Shown: positions 32,984-46,000, numbered from the stretch's first letter. The stretch is DNA of 64,000 nt from Liolophura sinensis (GCF_032854445.1 NC_088297.1:18427127-18491126); one strand, 5' to 3'. Made by a program: numbers and translations. Notes: generated by a model from the letters alone, not told the origin.

Positions 32984-33095
32984 TGGGTTTCCCCCGGTCT
33001 CTGGCCGTTATTAGTCTCACCATAATGCTGGCGGTGTCGTATACGTGAGATACTCTTGATTACGGCGTAAATCTCTAGTCAAAAAATAAACAAAT
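32984..33095 (+). repeat. SINE 3' fragment in GCNT intron
   Basis: GGGTTTCCCCCGGTCTCTGG, CCATAATGCTGGCGG and GATTACGGCGTAAAT match a diverged SINE core and tail. Confidence 0.65.
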
Positions 33096-33289
33096 CAGTG
33101 AAAAATAAACCGTTCTGCCAATTCCAGATTATGAAATTTTAGGGGACCACATACGCAAAATAAGCCACAAATCTGATCTTATCTTATATTGCTTTTTAAT
33201 ACAGGTAATATTCAATGATGAACTAAAACAAAAACAAAACATGCTCGCCATCTGTATACCTGCGTGTCTAAATGGCGCTATTCATCAGT

Positions 33290-33380
33290 TCTGTGTAACT
33301 ATTTGCCATGTATCACACTGTCGTCGCTGCTCGGATTTTATCATACGCTGTTGTCTTTTTTGATACAGGCAATGTGATTT
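33290..33380 (+). repeat. Dispersed repeat family 3, short copy
   Basis: CACACTGTCGTCGCTGCTCGG and a following 'ATACGCTGTTGTCTTTTTTG' match family 3. Confidence 0.45.
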
Positions 33381-33550
33381 TCTCAGACTAGATGAGACAG
33401 ATAACTGTTAGTCCCTGTCGCGCAAGCCAAAGCTATACGTTTTGGTTGCTATTAATCTCTTACATCTACATGAACTCAAACGTCTAAGGCCTTCAGCTTT
33501 AACCGGTTATAAAATTTTCCCTTTCTTATTTATTTTATTATCTTTCACAG

Positions 33551-33864
33551 GCACTCCGGAAAGTAATTTTGAAAATTACCATTTTCTCACACGTTTCAAG
33601 ATCTGGGCAGGCACCAAGCTTTGGAAACTCTGTACTGGTAAATTTACACGAGCAATCTGTATCTTTGGAGTAAAAGATTTGCCCGTTCTGACATCACAAC
33701 GGCATCTGTTTGCCAATAAATTCCACTGGGACTATCAGCCTTACGTATTGGATTGTCTGGAGGAATGGCACTTCAACAAAACAATAGACCAAGCTGTGCA
33801 CAAGTCAAATTTTGATGTGTCTTTTTACAAAAACATGAGTTTTGTGAAAAACAAGGTGACCTAA
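33551..33864 (+). CDS. GCNT-like transferase, last exon
   Basis: Acceptor TCTTTCACAG, phase 1 join (split Gly codon), stop TAA at 33862-33864. It encodes about 104 residues. The family C-terminal block is clear: ICIFGVKDLPVLTSQRHLFA, then NKFHWDYQPYVLDCLEEWHF. The three exons together give 301 residues without a stop, about 70% of a vertebrate GCNT1. An AATAAA signal follows at 33906-33911. Confidence 0.92.
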
Positions 33865-33905
33865 CGCTTTACGAGTGAAAAGCCAAATATTCGTTTCCAT
33901 CATCT

Positions 33906-33911
33906 AATAAA
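33906..33911 (+). terminator. Polyadenylation signal of the GCNT-like gene
   Basis: AATAAA 42 bases after the stop codon. Confidence 0.6.
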
Positions 33912-36342
33912 GTTTAAGTAATCTAATTAAAGGGATGGAGCTAGAGGATCTAGATTGTTACTACTTAGGCATTTCAATGGAGAGTTAAAGAAACCCAATA
34001 AGGAGGGAAACGGGTCTGTGCTGGGTGTTTTATTGGTTACGTACTCTTCATGTTGTACTGTCTTATATTGTGATTGTCAGTTAATTAAGCGCGGTTTCAG
34101 CATTACAATAGTATGCTTTTTGTGCCATTTTACTTTTTCCAATCACCCCACACTAATGAGTAGCGTTGTGACAAAGCCTTTTGCGGATGAATTCCAGAGG
34201 GTCTTATTGTACTTAATGCTTAAAATTGCTTATTGCTCAACCCCAAGGTGTGATGTGAAATTCTGCTATACTTAAGCATGTTTTATTCTAGCCCTTAGGA
34301 CTGTGATTATATATGCTATCACAGCCCTGTCTTGTTCCATACGCTTGCCTTGAACACCTCTGTGCTTCCATTGCTGGCTTCAGTATGCTACTGCTTGGCG
34401 CCAAATAATTTGTCTGTCCTTGGTCACAGTCGTCTCAGCTATCAATTCCAGGTGTCAAATCTAGTAAACCCACACAAGCATGAAACTAATAGGTTAAACT
34501 TATGATTTTAAGAATGTGTAAGTTTACTAAATTTTGTTGATCATTTATATGAAATTGTACCGACAAAATATAATAATGCCTTGAAATTGTGACATTTGTG
34601 TGTAGCCTACATGGATTATCATGTACCGTTCAAGATAAGAACTGTGGTCGTGTGACATAAGATGATATTGTCTTGAAGTTTGAGGGTCAGTGTGACATTT
34701 GTGGTGAATCATCTACTGTTCAAGCATTGATAAAAATTGTGGTAGTGTTTAAAACTGCAGTCACGCTAGTATCGATCTAGTTTAATTCATACAAACTTTT
34801 CAAAAAGCGTTCAGATCGAACTAGTATCACATAGAGAGGCGGTCACATCGGAAGCACTGAACTGGTTCACTCTAGTTTAACCAGTTTCTTGTGATTGGTT
34901 GATTTGATCATATAATGCGTTCACCATTTAAGCTGCGTTTTATGTGAATTCCTTTCCAATATTTTTTGTTACTTTCGCTCCTATAAGACATTTCTTATTA
35001 TGCTGGGAAAATGCGCAGGGCCAGCGGAAACGCACGACCTTGGACGGGTGACTGGTAAGCCTTCCCATATATGACCTGAGAGGAGGCCAGCCAGAGCAGG
35101 GCTTGAACTCAGAGCAACTGCATTGATTATTTTGCATAAAATGGCAAGAGAATCCAGCAACAAAGGAACCATCACCTTGTCGCCAATGCCCATGAATGCA
35201 AGAAAATTAGAAATTTCATAGCCTAATGCCATTGTTTGTTGACGGTAACAACTCTGTCACAAAAAATTTAATCAGTTGGTAGTGAAATATTTTTTCTTCT
35301 TGTACGCTGATGAAAAGATAAGAATTTAGATATGAAATTAACATGGAGAGAAATATGACAATAAATGTATCTAAAGTTTCAAACCGCTACTCCTTCTATA
35401 GATTTTCTCCGATTTTCAACTAAACTGGGTTGAAGTGTAGTCTAATCAAAATTCATTCTTCATGCACCATATGTCTGTTTATCCAGCATATGCTAATATT
35501 TCTTTCAAATTGCTGGCAGTTATTGTTCCAATATTTGTCCAGTTTGAAGAATACTTGATACAGTTAAATCAAGATACATATTTTGTAGTATTGGTTTTCA
35601 ATGTTGATTGTTCATTGTCCACTATTTGTACCTGATCTTATAATCGACTCTGTGATTACTTTGTTCTAGCCAGTAGTCCTACAGTCTCATCATAAACTCT
35701 GTTGAGAAATACATGGGTTCACCCTGATTGTGCCATAAACAAAGACATAACCATTGTCATTTGTATTGCCCCACTTGGCACATTGGAGAAAGAATACAGG
35801 ATCTGTTAGCCCGAGAGTGTTTGGCTAATCTCCCTTCAGCGTGTTGCATTCTTGGGTGGACTTTAAGGGCATGTATATTGCCCTGCCTCAAGAAAATAAA
35901 CATGGATGGAAAGACCTGTTGTCTTCTTGCTGTCAACAGATGACGTCAAAATTACCAATCATGACCAAAACTCAAGTCAATTAAATAGACCTACCCATTG
36001 TTGACAAGAAACTCTTTTACAGGGGAACAAGTCATTAATAGCCTTTATTTTAACAGAAACGTTCACATGCCGTTAAACATTGCAGCACAGTATTTTCTAC
36101 AAGAGGCCAACGTCTAAACTGTAATACATTTCATGGTGTGAAAACAAATTGCAATAAAAGCAAAATGCCAAAAAATAATGAATCTTTGGAGTTGGCAGCA
36201 AATGGACTTCTGGATGATGCATATTATATAAGTGGACACATGTAAAAGTAAATACAATCCATACTCCTTTTAATCATATTTAATAACTGTTCGAAAATCC
36301 TGTTGGTATGAAAAAGTAAAATTAATTTTTTTTTAATTTTCA
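33912..36342. other. Intergenic region between converging genes
   Basis: Lies between the 3' ends of the GCNT-like gene (+) and the Myb/SANT-like gene (-). A degraded antisense SINE is at about 34970-35130. A short + strand frame (33955-34275) shows no recognisable protein. Nothing else seen. Confidence 0.5.
34970..35130 (-). repeat. Old antisense SINE relic
   Basis: GCCTTCCCATATATGACCTG, AGAGGAGGCCAGCCAGAGCA and GCTTGAACTCAGAGC match the SINE core and B box in reverse, strongly diverged. Confidence 0.55.
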
Positions 36343-36504
36343 TTAATCTCTCTTCCATTTTCCTTCACCTGCCCTCCTGTTCTTTCCCTGCTTGTTGTCT
36401 TCTCTCTTCTGCTTCAAAAAAAACTTTTCTTCCATCACTTTAGTAAATTTAGAAAACATGACGTCTGTGAAGTCTTCCTGCTTTTTTCCTCGCTTGCGTT
36501 TCAT
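36343..36504 (-). CDS. Myb/SANT-like (trihelix) protein, last exon
   Basis: 53 codons plus stop on the - strand, after the acceptor ATTTAAAG, phase 0. It begins MKRKRGKKQEDFTDVMFSKF and continues lysine-rich to GEGKWKRD. A basic KRKR stretch followed by an amphipathic helix matches the C-terminal layout of animal Myb/SANT-like DNA-binding (MSANTD or trihelix-type) proteins, many of them domesticated from transposons. It joins the exon at 36823-36953 in phase. Recognition rests on layout and on the companion exon, not on a search. Alternative: an unrelated small lysine-rich protein. Confidence 0.55.
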   Translation of the reverse strand: MKRKRGKKQEDFTDVMFSKFTKVMEEKFFLKQKREDNKQGKNRRAGEGKWKRD

Positions 36505-36822
36505 CTTTAAATTAATAAAAAAATATAAATGAAGTTAAATGCATCGTATGAGGCACATAATGCTTCCCTGTAACTATATGCTACAGACATAAATAATTGA
36601 AGAAACCATAAATTCAAGATAATTTTCAGACCTATTATTTAGTAGTGTAGATTTAGTATATGTTAAGTTGAAGAAGAAGATAATTAATGTTATGTGAGCA
36701 GGCTTACCAGCTGGGGATGTGAACGAGCGATCATTGGGTTTCAAATCCACGTGTCTAACCACTAGAAAATTCCATCCAGCCTGGATGTAGAAAGCGTTTA
36801 TATACCACTATGTCACAGTTAC

Positions 36823-36953
36823 TTGACGATCTGTTAAAGCGCCAGCGGAAGATCTCTCCATTGAAGCAACAGTGGCCTGGGGTTGAATGGCTGATCTTTC
36901 CCCAATGTCCCTATCAATGGCATGATAAAAATCGAATGTTTGCCAGCTGTTGC
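36823..36953 (-). CDS. Myb/SANT-like (trihelix) protein, internal exon
   Basis: 131 bp on the - strand between the acceptor CCTTACAG and the donor GTAACT: two bases of a split codon, then 43 codons. It reads NSWQTFDFYHAIDRDIGERS, then AIQPQATVASMERS. The pattern (SG)N.W.TF.FY..ID...G is the end of the SANT-like three-helix domain and its linker, as in animal MSANTD-type proteins. The following intron (36507-36822) contains a tRNA-like piece. Phase fits both neighbours. The gene runs towards the GCNT-like gene, tail to tail. Confidence 0.55.
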
Positions 36954-37230
36954 CTGTAAGGAGGACGGCTTAAACAGTGAATACATGAAGGTATATAACT
37001 TATCTCTCAGGACAGTGTGGAAACATTTTTTTGCATTTTTTAAGCTTTCCAAAAAATCTATGACATACTATTTCTTCAAGTAAATTACTTTTCCCAGGTA
37101 CGGGAAATATATATAATAAAAGTAAATACATATTTTAACGAGGTTACAAAAAACGGTCTCCCTCGCTGCACGTATCACCCACACTACATACAGTCCCTCC
37201 ATCACCATCACAAATCCACAGAAATCTTAC

Positions 37231-37255
37231 CTGATTTAATGTTTAAACCCTTGCA
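37231..37255 (-). CDS. Myb/SANT-like protein, candidate upstream exon end
   Basis: A strong donor (AAATCAG|GTAAGA) on the - strand ends a frame reading CKGLNIKS plus one base. This gives Ser-Gly-Asn across the junction with 36953, as expected before the W-TF motif. The upstream acceptor is uncertain (TAAG before TGC), so the true exon may be longer or the gene may be cut. Exons for the first SANT helices were not found before the duplicated sequence begins at 37349. Confidence 0.35.
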
Positions 37256-38889
37256 CTTACATGTTCATGTGTCCTGGTCATGCATTGTGGCCATTCCTGG
37301 ACCAGACATGATATTGGTACCATGTGAGGTGGAAAAACCTACCTAACATGTTATAGGGTCAGTAGAAGTCAATTAAGACATGATAGCCTTCTTGCAATGG
37401 TAGCTTTATCTCAAATTTTGATAAAATAGAAAATCACCTTATAAAGCGTTGCGTAAATTACAAAAAACAAGAGAAACGTCAAGGTATCGTGGATTCTTAG
37501 TTTATAATATAATAAAACCAATTTAAAAGAGTGCTTGGATTGTTTATGAAGCAAGAAAAATTTAGCAGTCCACATGTATTGGATATTCAACAGACGTGTA
37601 TATTTACATTTCACATTTACAAGGTCTTCAGGTGGGTTGAGAACAGTTTATCAACAGTTTAAATTGTAATTCGTCAACCTTATCACATGTTTGCAAGGTG
37701 TTTTTAAGTATATTCTGCAGGCAATATCCTGTGTAGACCGATAAACCTATAGAATTCCGGTGTTCCCAAGCTGTGTACTTCTTTTTTTCGCTCCCGTTAT
37801 TACGAGGTACTTAAGGTAAATTAGCCCTGGTAAGTAAACGTTCGTGTCATTTCTTTACCTGTCACCAAGAAGGCTAAAAACTACAATGACAGGGCAAACC
37901 TCTTTCATCAGAAGTTTTGACTTTTCCATCAAGAATACTGGTAATTTAAAGTTCCCCCAAGTGCTAAGATTAAGGGCTAAATTATTTCTGAATACACTTC
38001 GTAGAGTGTAAATATATACTTTGAAGTTGAAGTTTAAAAAAGGAAAAAAAACACCAAGTGTATCTCAGACAATATTTTTTTTTTCAATTTTTACAACATA
38101 GTAAGTGGTCTTTTCTAACTATATTGTAAACAGTGATGTCATATAAGGAGTTTACCACTTGATTAATGCAGACTGCTAAACTACTACATAAAAATGCAGA
38201 GACATACGTGTATAGAGCCATAAATGCATTGAGCGGATCCCGAAGCAAATTATTTCTTTGTAATTGTTATATCATTCGTTTTTGAAGACACATCCATGCA
38301 GATGGAGCAGATGAGTGTCATTCATTGTTTTGATGATAACTGTGAATCCCTGATATCGAGAGAAGACAGGATTCGTGGATCATTCTTCGACGAGCGTTGG
38401 ACATCAGGTAGCAGGAGTTGAACATGAACGAGTTTCAAAAATGTAACATGACTCAGTAGCATTTTCATCATGACAAAGACTTGACTGTACTATACAAAGA
38501 TGCTTGTGATTAATCTGTAACTATCACTTGAACTAGATTTTCTAGGAACACACCAATTACTTCTAGGACGTTTCACCCGAAACGTGTTTTGATAGATCTC
38601 AACACATTAGCTCTTTAGAGATGAGGTTGAGCGCACACTACCCCAACGGTAAGGCAGACAAATATGTGTCAAGGATTATCATGCAGGTGCAGTTTTGTAA
38701 TGGACGAAAACATCTCCTATCCACTTTGCTTAGGTAGGTGTAGACAGCAACATGCTTACAACAGCGACACAAACACTTGACCAAAGAATCTTTGCCCTAC
38801 ACAAGACGGACCTCGATCCGGCAGTCGTGCATTAAAGTGAGTGAGTAAGTACTCAAGGTCTAACGTTGTACTTTACAATTTTCCTTCTA

Positions 38890-39070
38890 GTAAGTGAGTG
38901 AATGCTTGGAGTTTAACGTCCTGCTCAACAATTTTTCAGTCATATGACGAGGACGGAATCCCTAGGGTGTATGAAACGCGCCTCCTTTCGGGACAAGTAA
39001 CCCCCCCCCCCCCCCCCGCCGGGCCATCATACTGATACGAGAGAACTAGTCGCTGCACTACCCCCTTAAT
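38890..39070 (+). repeat. Dispersed repeat family 2, copy B
   Basis: Orthologous to 17018-17190, with a longer poly-C run near 39001-39017. Confidence 0.6.
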
Positions 39071-39236
39071 CATTCATTTATTTCTTCAGAGATAGTGCAG
39101 GGGAGGAACAAAAGGAGACTATATAGGAGTTAATGACAACATTCAGTAAAAAGCCCTTCTAAATCAAAAAGGGCAAATTTAACATCAAGTTCAAGGATTA
39201 ACCACTCTATTTTGTTTTTGGGATAAGAAGAGAAAT

Positions 39237-40028
39237 CTTCTCCTCTCCAGACAGCTTGACTTTGCAACGGACCAATGATTGCCAACACACAGGGTTCCGT
39301 AACTGAACTCCGCATGCAATTGTTATGAGTGCAGAGGTCAACGGTTCTAATGACGAACACCAACTTCCATTTTTGAGGGTCTGCAGATGTGCCTTGTATT
39401 TCATGATCAATGGGAACACCCATTATCCGGTAAATCCTGCGAATTACACAAATTCATCATTGATTATGTTTCTGTTAAACACACCAAGGTCAAAGTATCA
39501 CATGTTTGTTGTACTTATCATTAAAAAGGTGTCTGGATGGCAAGAGATAAGGCTAACACACTTTACATCTATTCGTGCAGTAAATGTACTTTAGAGTTAC
39601 ATATACAAAAGGCCTAAGAAGTTCACTTCAAAGACATTCCTTAGTTTGTTATGTAACCAAACGATCAACATCAAAAGGTCATAAAAATCTGAAGAACATC
39701 GTGAACTATGAACTGTAGATGAAACAAGACAAAGTTAAGAGTTTGTCAGCTTGGGCGATATTCTAGACTACAATTACGTATCACAGTTATGAAGTTGCCA
39801 GTACTTTGGGCGGTATCCTAGATGATAACAACGTGTCAAAGTTATGATGCTGACCCTCCGTAATGGCACAAACTGCCCACCGTAGACTCGAAATGGATCT
39901 ACCACCACTCAAAGCTTTGAAACATCATGTGTAGCACCTAACAGAAGAAAAATTAACCTTCTATTCTACGAGAAATCAATTATTGTACAGCTCCAACGTT
40001 TAATGCATACTCATATGGCGAAAGTAAC
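39237..40028. other. Block present in copy B, absent in copy A
   Basis: About 790 bp between matching flanks (copy A joins directly near 17348). Junctions share a short AGAAGAGAAA-type repeat, so a deletion in A or an insertion in B are both possible. No gene recognised. Confidence 0.7.
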
Positions 40029-40894
40029 AAAGTCTTTCACACATTTCAAGGACATGTATTAAAATATATTGTGGAATACAAGCAAATATATCCATTGTTC
40101 AGAACTTAACATAGCACTAGTTAATTACCCATACTTAATCAGCAATACAATATTGTACCGATTACAACTATCGTAATTCACTTATCGCTTTTGAGGTGGT
40201 GCATAAGGCCCACCACACATGAACACACATGTAATGTGAACAATACAATTGAGTAATCATATCGTATATAATGCTTCACAATATATACACTCAACCTGCG
40301 AAAAGGTAAAAGGGGCGATGCTGCTAACACACTTCTGTAGGTAACCTGTGTCCTTGAGATCAACAATAACCTAACGTGACAAAATACAATCAAGGGAATG
40401 AAACAACCCCCTTTACCCAAAGATCGACAATATCTAAGTGCTGTCAGGGCTGGACTATTTACAATACACAGGATAGAAGTGTAGGGATTAGCGCGTAAAA
40501 GTACATTTTTACGAATGCACGAATGCTCCACGAGCGCGTTACGATAAATCTGGCATTTACAAAAATACACCACATTTTCACGAAAACAAACTGCGACAGA
40601 TGATTAGTAACGGATCGCAGTAGAAATCACAATAGCATCAAGGGTATCACAGTTTTACAACCATTTCAGTGTAACAAAGCAACACAGGAAAAAGGCTCAA
40701 CATCACTTCGCTATTGCCTATAACAAGTAAATAATAGCTACAGAATATACTCAGAAAAATCTACCGATTTCAAAAAAGTAGAAGCTCTAGGTACGAGGTG
40801 TAACCATGGAGACCACTCGGAGCATCTGTAACTTGCTTCAGCCTATGGAAGCCTGTATCTGACATTATCAAACCATACGCTTATTACACAATTA

Positions 40895-41540
40895 AGACAC
40901 GAAATTAAGGAGCAAGATGTCAGCTAAACATCCATGGCACCCGCTGACTGTTATATGAGGGTGTGCAAGTGTTAGCGGTCATGGCAAGACACACTTAATT
41001 GTTAACACAACTACGATAAAATGCCCTAAAATGTTACAAAACATAAACCTATTGTCTTCTGTCTTTTTCTGGCTTCAAAGAAAATGGCTTACCAATCTCT
41101 CATCCCAGAGAGCGCTAAAATGTCATCTTTAATCATCAAATCGGGAATGACCCAGAAGCCTCTCACCAATGCGGTCGCTGTGAGTTCAAGACCAGCTCAT
41201 GCTGCCTTCCTCTCCGGCCGTACGTGGGAAGGTCTGCCAGCAACCTGCGGATGGTCGTGGGTTTTCCCCGGGCTCTGCCCGGTTTCCACCCACCATAATG
41301 CTGGCCGCCGTCGTATAAGTGAAATATTCTTGAGTACGGCGTAAAACACCAATCAAAAAAAAAAAAAAAAAAAAAATCAAATCGGCCATTACGTTTGAGA
41401 AGAATAGCTTGAATTAGTTAAGAAAATATTCCTAAAGGTGAACACCCTGATCCTCAGTTGACTGGGGTTTCAAATAGCCATGTTGTTGTATGACTGTTAG
41501 CAATATATGATTTAGAACATTGAACAATAAGTACGTTTAT
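40895..41540. other. Block present in copy B, absent in copy A, carrying a SINE
   Basis: About 645 bp; copy A reads straight through near 18225. It carries the SINE at 41145-41375. No gene seen. Confidence 0.7.
41145..41375 (+). repeat. 5'-truncated SINE with target-site duplication
   Basis: Starts inside the tRNA-like head (GAATGACCCAGAAGCC) and ends in a long poly-A. A 10-bp duplication ATCAAATCGG flanks it (41135-41144 and 41376-41385). 5' truncation with a direct repeat is expected of LINE-driven retrotransposition. Confidence 0.9.
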
Positions 41541-43991
41541 TAAACAGGATCTAACCCATGCAAAGGTACACCTCTGTAAGGGCTATCATATCCAAACATG
41601 AACTAAAGACATATATCAACTTTAAAATAGTAAGGAGATTTGACCACCCTGGGTACTACTATTATGTGGAATGTATGGCCTTGACCCATGGGCTGCAACC
41701 TTCTCACAAACTGCATTATTTCAGCTAACTGTATACAGTTTGCACCCGACCATCAGCCCAAATGCCAAGAAAAGCAGTGGTTTTCTCATAAAACCACTTT
41801 TACTGTCTGCGATGAACACGAAATTCAAAAAATCTCACAAATTGAACATTTTTATTCAGATGCACCAAGAAAAAAAGGAATAAGTTGGCAGTAATTCCCA
41901 TGTGTCTAATATGACGTAAAATGTACGCTCTCGGTATCGAAACCGAAAGCGAGATAGTCGGATCAAGCTTTGAAGATTGAAGCTTCACAGCATGATGGAG
42001 TTCGTTGAATACAGCTTATATGCAAAATTATAGCTTTCAAGTATGTCCCATATTCGTGTAGTAAGGCTCCAAACTTTCAACTTTCGGGCCAAATTTCCCA
42101 AGGCACAGCGTGTTTGTTTACAAACGACCAGTCCCCGACCACTACCGATGATAGATTCGAATTCATACGGAAATGTAGCCTTGTGGTCATGCAGAATAGC
42201 TGCCAATCAAAGTGCCGGTAGACCAGAAAGGCGATAATTTTCCTCTGAGTTATGATGAGTGCCTAAGTTACTTTTACTTCGTCTTACTTGTAATTGAAAA
42301 CTATTCGTAAACGGGTAATAAGGCAAGACTAGTCATAATCTAGCAGTGGGCTCCAGAACGCGTAGAGCAGGGCGTTGGTCGACCTTCGATCGTAATCAAC
42401 TGGGTACAACTCGACGCAGACGACCAACGCAAAGCGCTTATGTTAACAAGTTACGATCATGAGTAACTGACGGCGTCTGCTTAGATTCACTTTTGGTGCG
42501 CGTAGGTCGGCTACGACTGGCGGCCACCATCAGCAGATACTTAGCAGTGTGACCTGTTCATGTACACAGTGCTTTCTTGTCCTTTTCTTCCAACTTTTCT
42601 CTTTATCCAGTGAAAGGAAAGGCAACTTTTATAATGTGTTCTAATTGTAGCCATCTCCCTCGCTACACACCCAATGCACATGATATCCGTTCTCTGTGAC
42701 TTGTAAGAGATGTCGCACAAGCACGAGTTAAGCCCCCAAACATCGAGGAGCTTATTTTCTGCTTCATCCTGCCACTCGGTGGTCGCCAATTTTATAGTGT
42801 AACCTGTGCATGTGATGTACCACGTGGTGCATCATATGACGCATAACTGATAGCAACGTTGACCAACTGGACGCAAGCACGCGTAGATCGACGGAACTGG
42901 GTACAACTGGACGCCTCGAGTCGCACAAAAGTAAAACATGCTCAACTCAGAGCAAATGCTATGTCAGCAGTTGTCGGTGATCGCAAGAGCGCATTGGTCG
43001 ACTAAAACATGCGTCTGATCGTATGCTCTTAGTTGCTTCCAGTTGCTCTTAGTTGCTTTGGGTCGCCAAAACCCCAATTGCTCCCAGTCGCAAGGTCGAT
43101 CTTCGCCCGATATCTCTCGTGAGTGACAGGTTTTAGGCTCCGCCCAGACATGGAAGTTAAGGCGATCGGGAAATTCCGTTGTCAAGACAGGTAGACATGA
43201 AGGGTCATGAAGGGTGTAGACAAACGCGTCCAGGTGTCGTTACATATGAATGGCCAGATCTCTAAACTGCGACAGTATTTGGTTGAAAAGACAACTTGAA
43301 CAAATCCAAATAAACGTTTCAAAACAACTCAGGGAAATTAATATTTTTCCTAACTTATCTAACTACCTAACTTAAAACAAGTGAGCACATCTGGATTTCA
43401 GCCAAGACTGTGCAAGCTGTTTTTGATGTAAAACTTAACAGAACTCTCTCCAAAGTCTCTATTTCAACAACGATTATTCTACACGAATTTAATTCATTGT
43501 ATCATTCATAGCCTCCCGCAGTTAGGTCTGACCCTAATATGATAGGTTTACTTCATCGTTTAGATCAATTTAGCAACGTGCAAGCGGCTACCAAATTCCT
43601 AACGAATCAAAACGCCAAACACCTTTTCTTTATCGATCAAAAAAACATGGCCATCCAGTCCGGATCAAGTGATCGTATTCGTAGTTGATCGGAACTAATT
43701 CGGACAAGTGTAATCGCTCGTGTATGTCAAACTAGTTTAGCTTGATGTTAAACGACTTGTAGTGTGACCACAGCTTAAGAATACTTTGGAATAGGAATAT
43801 TTTATAAACATTGTATTTAGTATAAAATCGTAAAATGGCAGCCTGCTCCAGTCACATTGAATATCCTTTTTTCCCTTTAGAACACTATGGTGTGAGGAAA
43901 ATCACTACACCACAAATGCAACCGTCTGAAAACTTCTTGAGCACGCAGTTATCCATTATTTATTTAAATACAAGTCCCCTTTTATTGTTTG

Positions 43992-44260
43992 AATGAGTGA
44001 GTGGGAGCTTGTGGTTTAATCTTGTACAATTTTTCAGTCATATGACGACGAAGTGCCTCCTTGTTGCAGGACGGCTTCCCACCGCTCTTTTATCTAGTGC
44101 TGCTTCACTGAGACGCCTTACCGAAGGCAAGCAAGACGTCCCGCTCGAGCCGTTAAAATGATACGGGTCAACCAGCCGTTGCACTCTCCCCTTCACGCTG
44201 AACGGCAATTGAGGAAGTTCCAACTACCTCTTTTAAGGTCTTAGGTGTGACTCGACCCAG
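43992..44260 (+). repeat. Dispersed repeat family 2, longer form, copy B
   Basis: Orthologous to 20672-20940 and nearly identical. Confidence 0.6.
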
Positions 44261-44279
44261 GATTGACCCTGGATCTACC

Positions 44280-44610
44280 GCCTTACTGTTTGAATGTGAT
44301 CGTATGTTAAATGCGATGACAGTGCAACATTCTGAGTAATTCTAGACCTGTGACGTCTAATAAATTGCAAATAACATCACTGCACTCTTTTTTTGCCTTA
44401 TTCTGCTTAAGCCATGGTGCTAGGGGCGTGCAAATTGCTACTTGTTATTCATTTACATGAACAATTGGAATAAAACTCTGACTAAGGTAAACTGAATAGA
44501 GACCGGATGTCAGCTGTTACGTGTGGCCAATAGCCAGCTGTCATATTGATGTCGCTGTTCTGGTTTTACTTTCTATGCTGTACGTCTTTTATTATATTCA
44601 GAAGTGTAAT
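44280..44610 (+). repeat. Dispersed repeat family 3, long copy, copy B
   Basis: Orthologous to 20960-21290. Confidence 0.55.
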
Positions 44611-45766
44611 AAAAGTTATGCTAGGCGTAATCCGATTTTTTAAAGACGTACAGCACAGAGGGACAAAAAAGACCACTGACAACAATGTGATAGCTGATCT
44701 CTGGATTTAATGTTTTTCAGCTGTCCGATAAAGGCCAGCCGTCGCCTTCTAACTTTGAACGTCTTTTTCAATTTGTAAACAGAGCTGTTTCAAAGCACTG
44801 AATACGAGTATCTGTCTTCCACGTTTATCATGCAGGACAGTTCTTATCCGACTAGTACTTGGAGAAATATTCTCAGTCAGTCCGAAAGTACGTCATATGT
44901 GATAGCAAATTAGTTTTTTGCATTGGTTTTCCTTCTACAAGCACGTGTAGTATCCCTGGATAAATGCTTGATAAAAATATTTTCTTGCGGTTTATTGATC
45001 ATAGCATATGCACACCGACGTGTAAATATTAGCACCTTAACCTGCATTGCTTTAATGTCATCATATGATGGCTGTCACACTGTCGTCGCTGTTCTGGTTT
45101 TACTCTCCGTGCCGTTCGTCTTTAACTGTATTGCATGTCTTTGTATTGGAAAAAATGTCGTTAGTACATTGTAAAAGGCTACGATATAGAGGTAGTATTA
45201 CTTAGCAAATTACCGTTGAAATCCGATCACTTATTAGTAAATCTACTTTAAGAACTAGTAACGTACGCAAGTATTTGCACCACGCCTGAGGCAGAATTAG
45301 ATCAAAAAGAACACGTATTAAAGGCGATTTTAACCAAAGTGCCACTGTCAGTGCCAACACATTACATAAGCATGACAGTTTGGAGGATGGCTATGTTTAT
45401 TGATTCGTGATGAATTAGGTCGCCACCTAGGATATATGAACAGCTGCAATCAAAGCCCAACAGAGATACATATATCATTATCGGAAATTCATATACTAAC
45501 ATGGTATAGGATTTGTATATAATTACAGTGAAAGTGTGATGGTTGGCGAATGGTCACACCTAACCGGTGAAATATGGCCTATTTTCATTTTCTTCCGTTA
45601 GGGTTGCGGATTTCACTCATTTGCCTAGATCATTTATTCCGTCCTCTCACCATCATTCAACACGGTTGACAACTACTCTATGCATGGTTTCGTCCTAGTT
45701 TCGTCCCTTTATATATCTTCTTAGTTCTTTGGTGGGTTGTGTTATACGTCGTTTTGTGTATTCAAG

Positions 45767-46000
45767 TTGCAACTGACATATCCATCTGGACCTCTCCGCA
45801 ATTACGGGAACCAAAGTGTATAAACCATGGATCTGACATATCCATCTGGGTCCCTCCACAATTACGTGTAGCAAGGTGTAAAAACCATGGATCTGACATA
45901 TCCGTCTAGATCCCTCCACGATTACGGGTAGCAAATTGTATAAACAATGGATCTGACATATCCTTCTGGATCCCTCCACAATTATGGGCAGCAAATTAAT
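45767..46000. repeat. 60-bp tandem repeat, four units (copy B)
   Basis: Short allele of the array at 22441-23452. It keeps the three diverged left units and the diverged last unit, and lacks the homogeneous interior. Confidence 0.95.

Noticed and set aside
36574-36762. Possible - strand exon reading HVDLKPNDRSFTSPAG before a GTAAGC donor
   Set aside because: The sequence looks like a tRNA-derived SINE head, and it lies in the intron between two exons that already join in phase.
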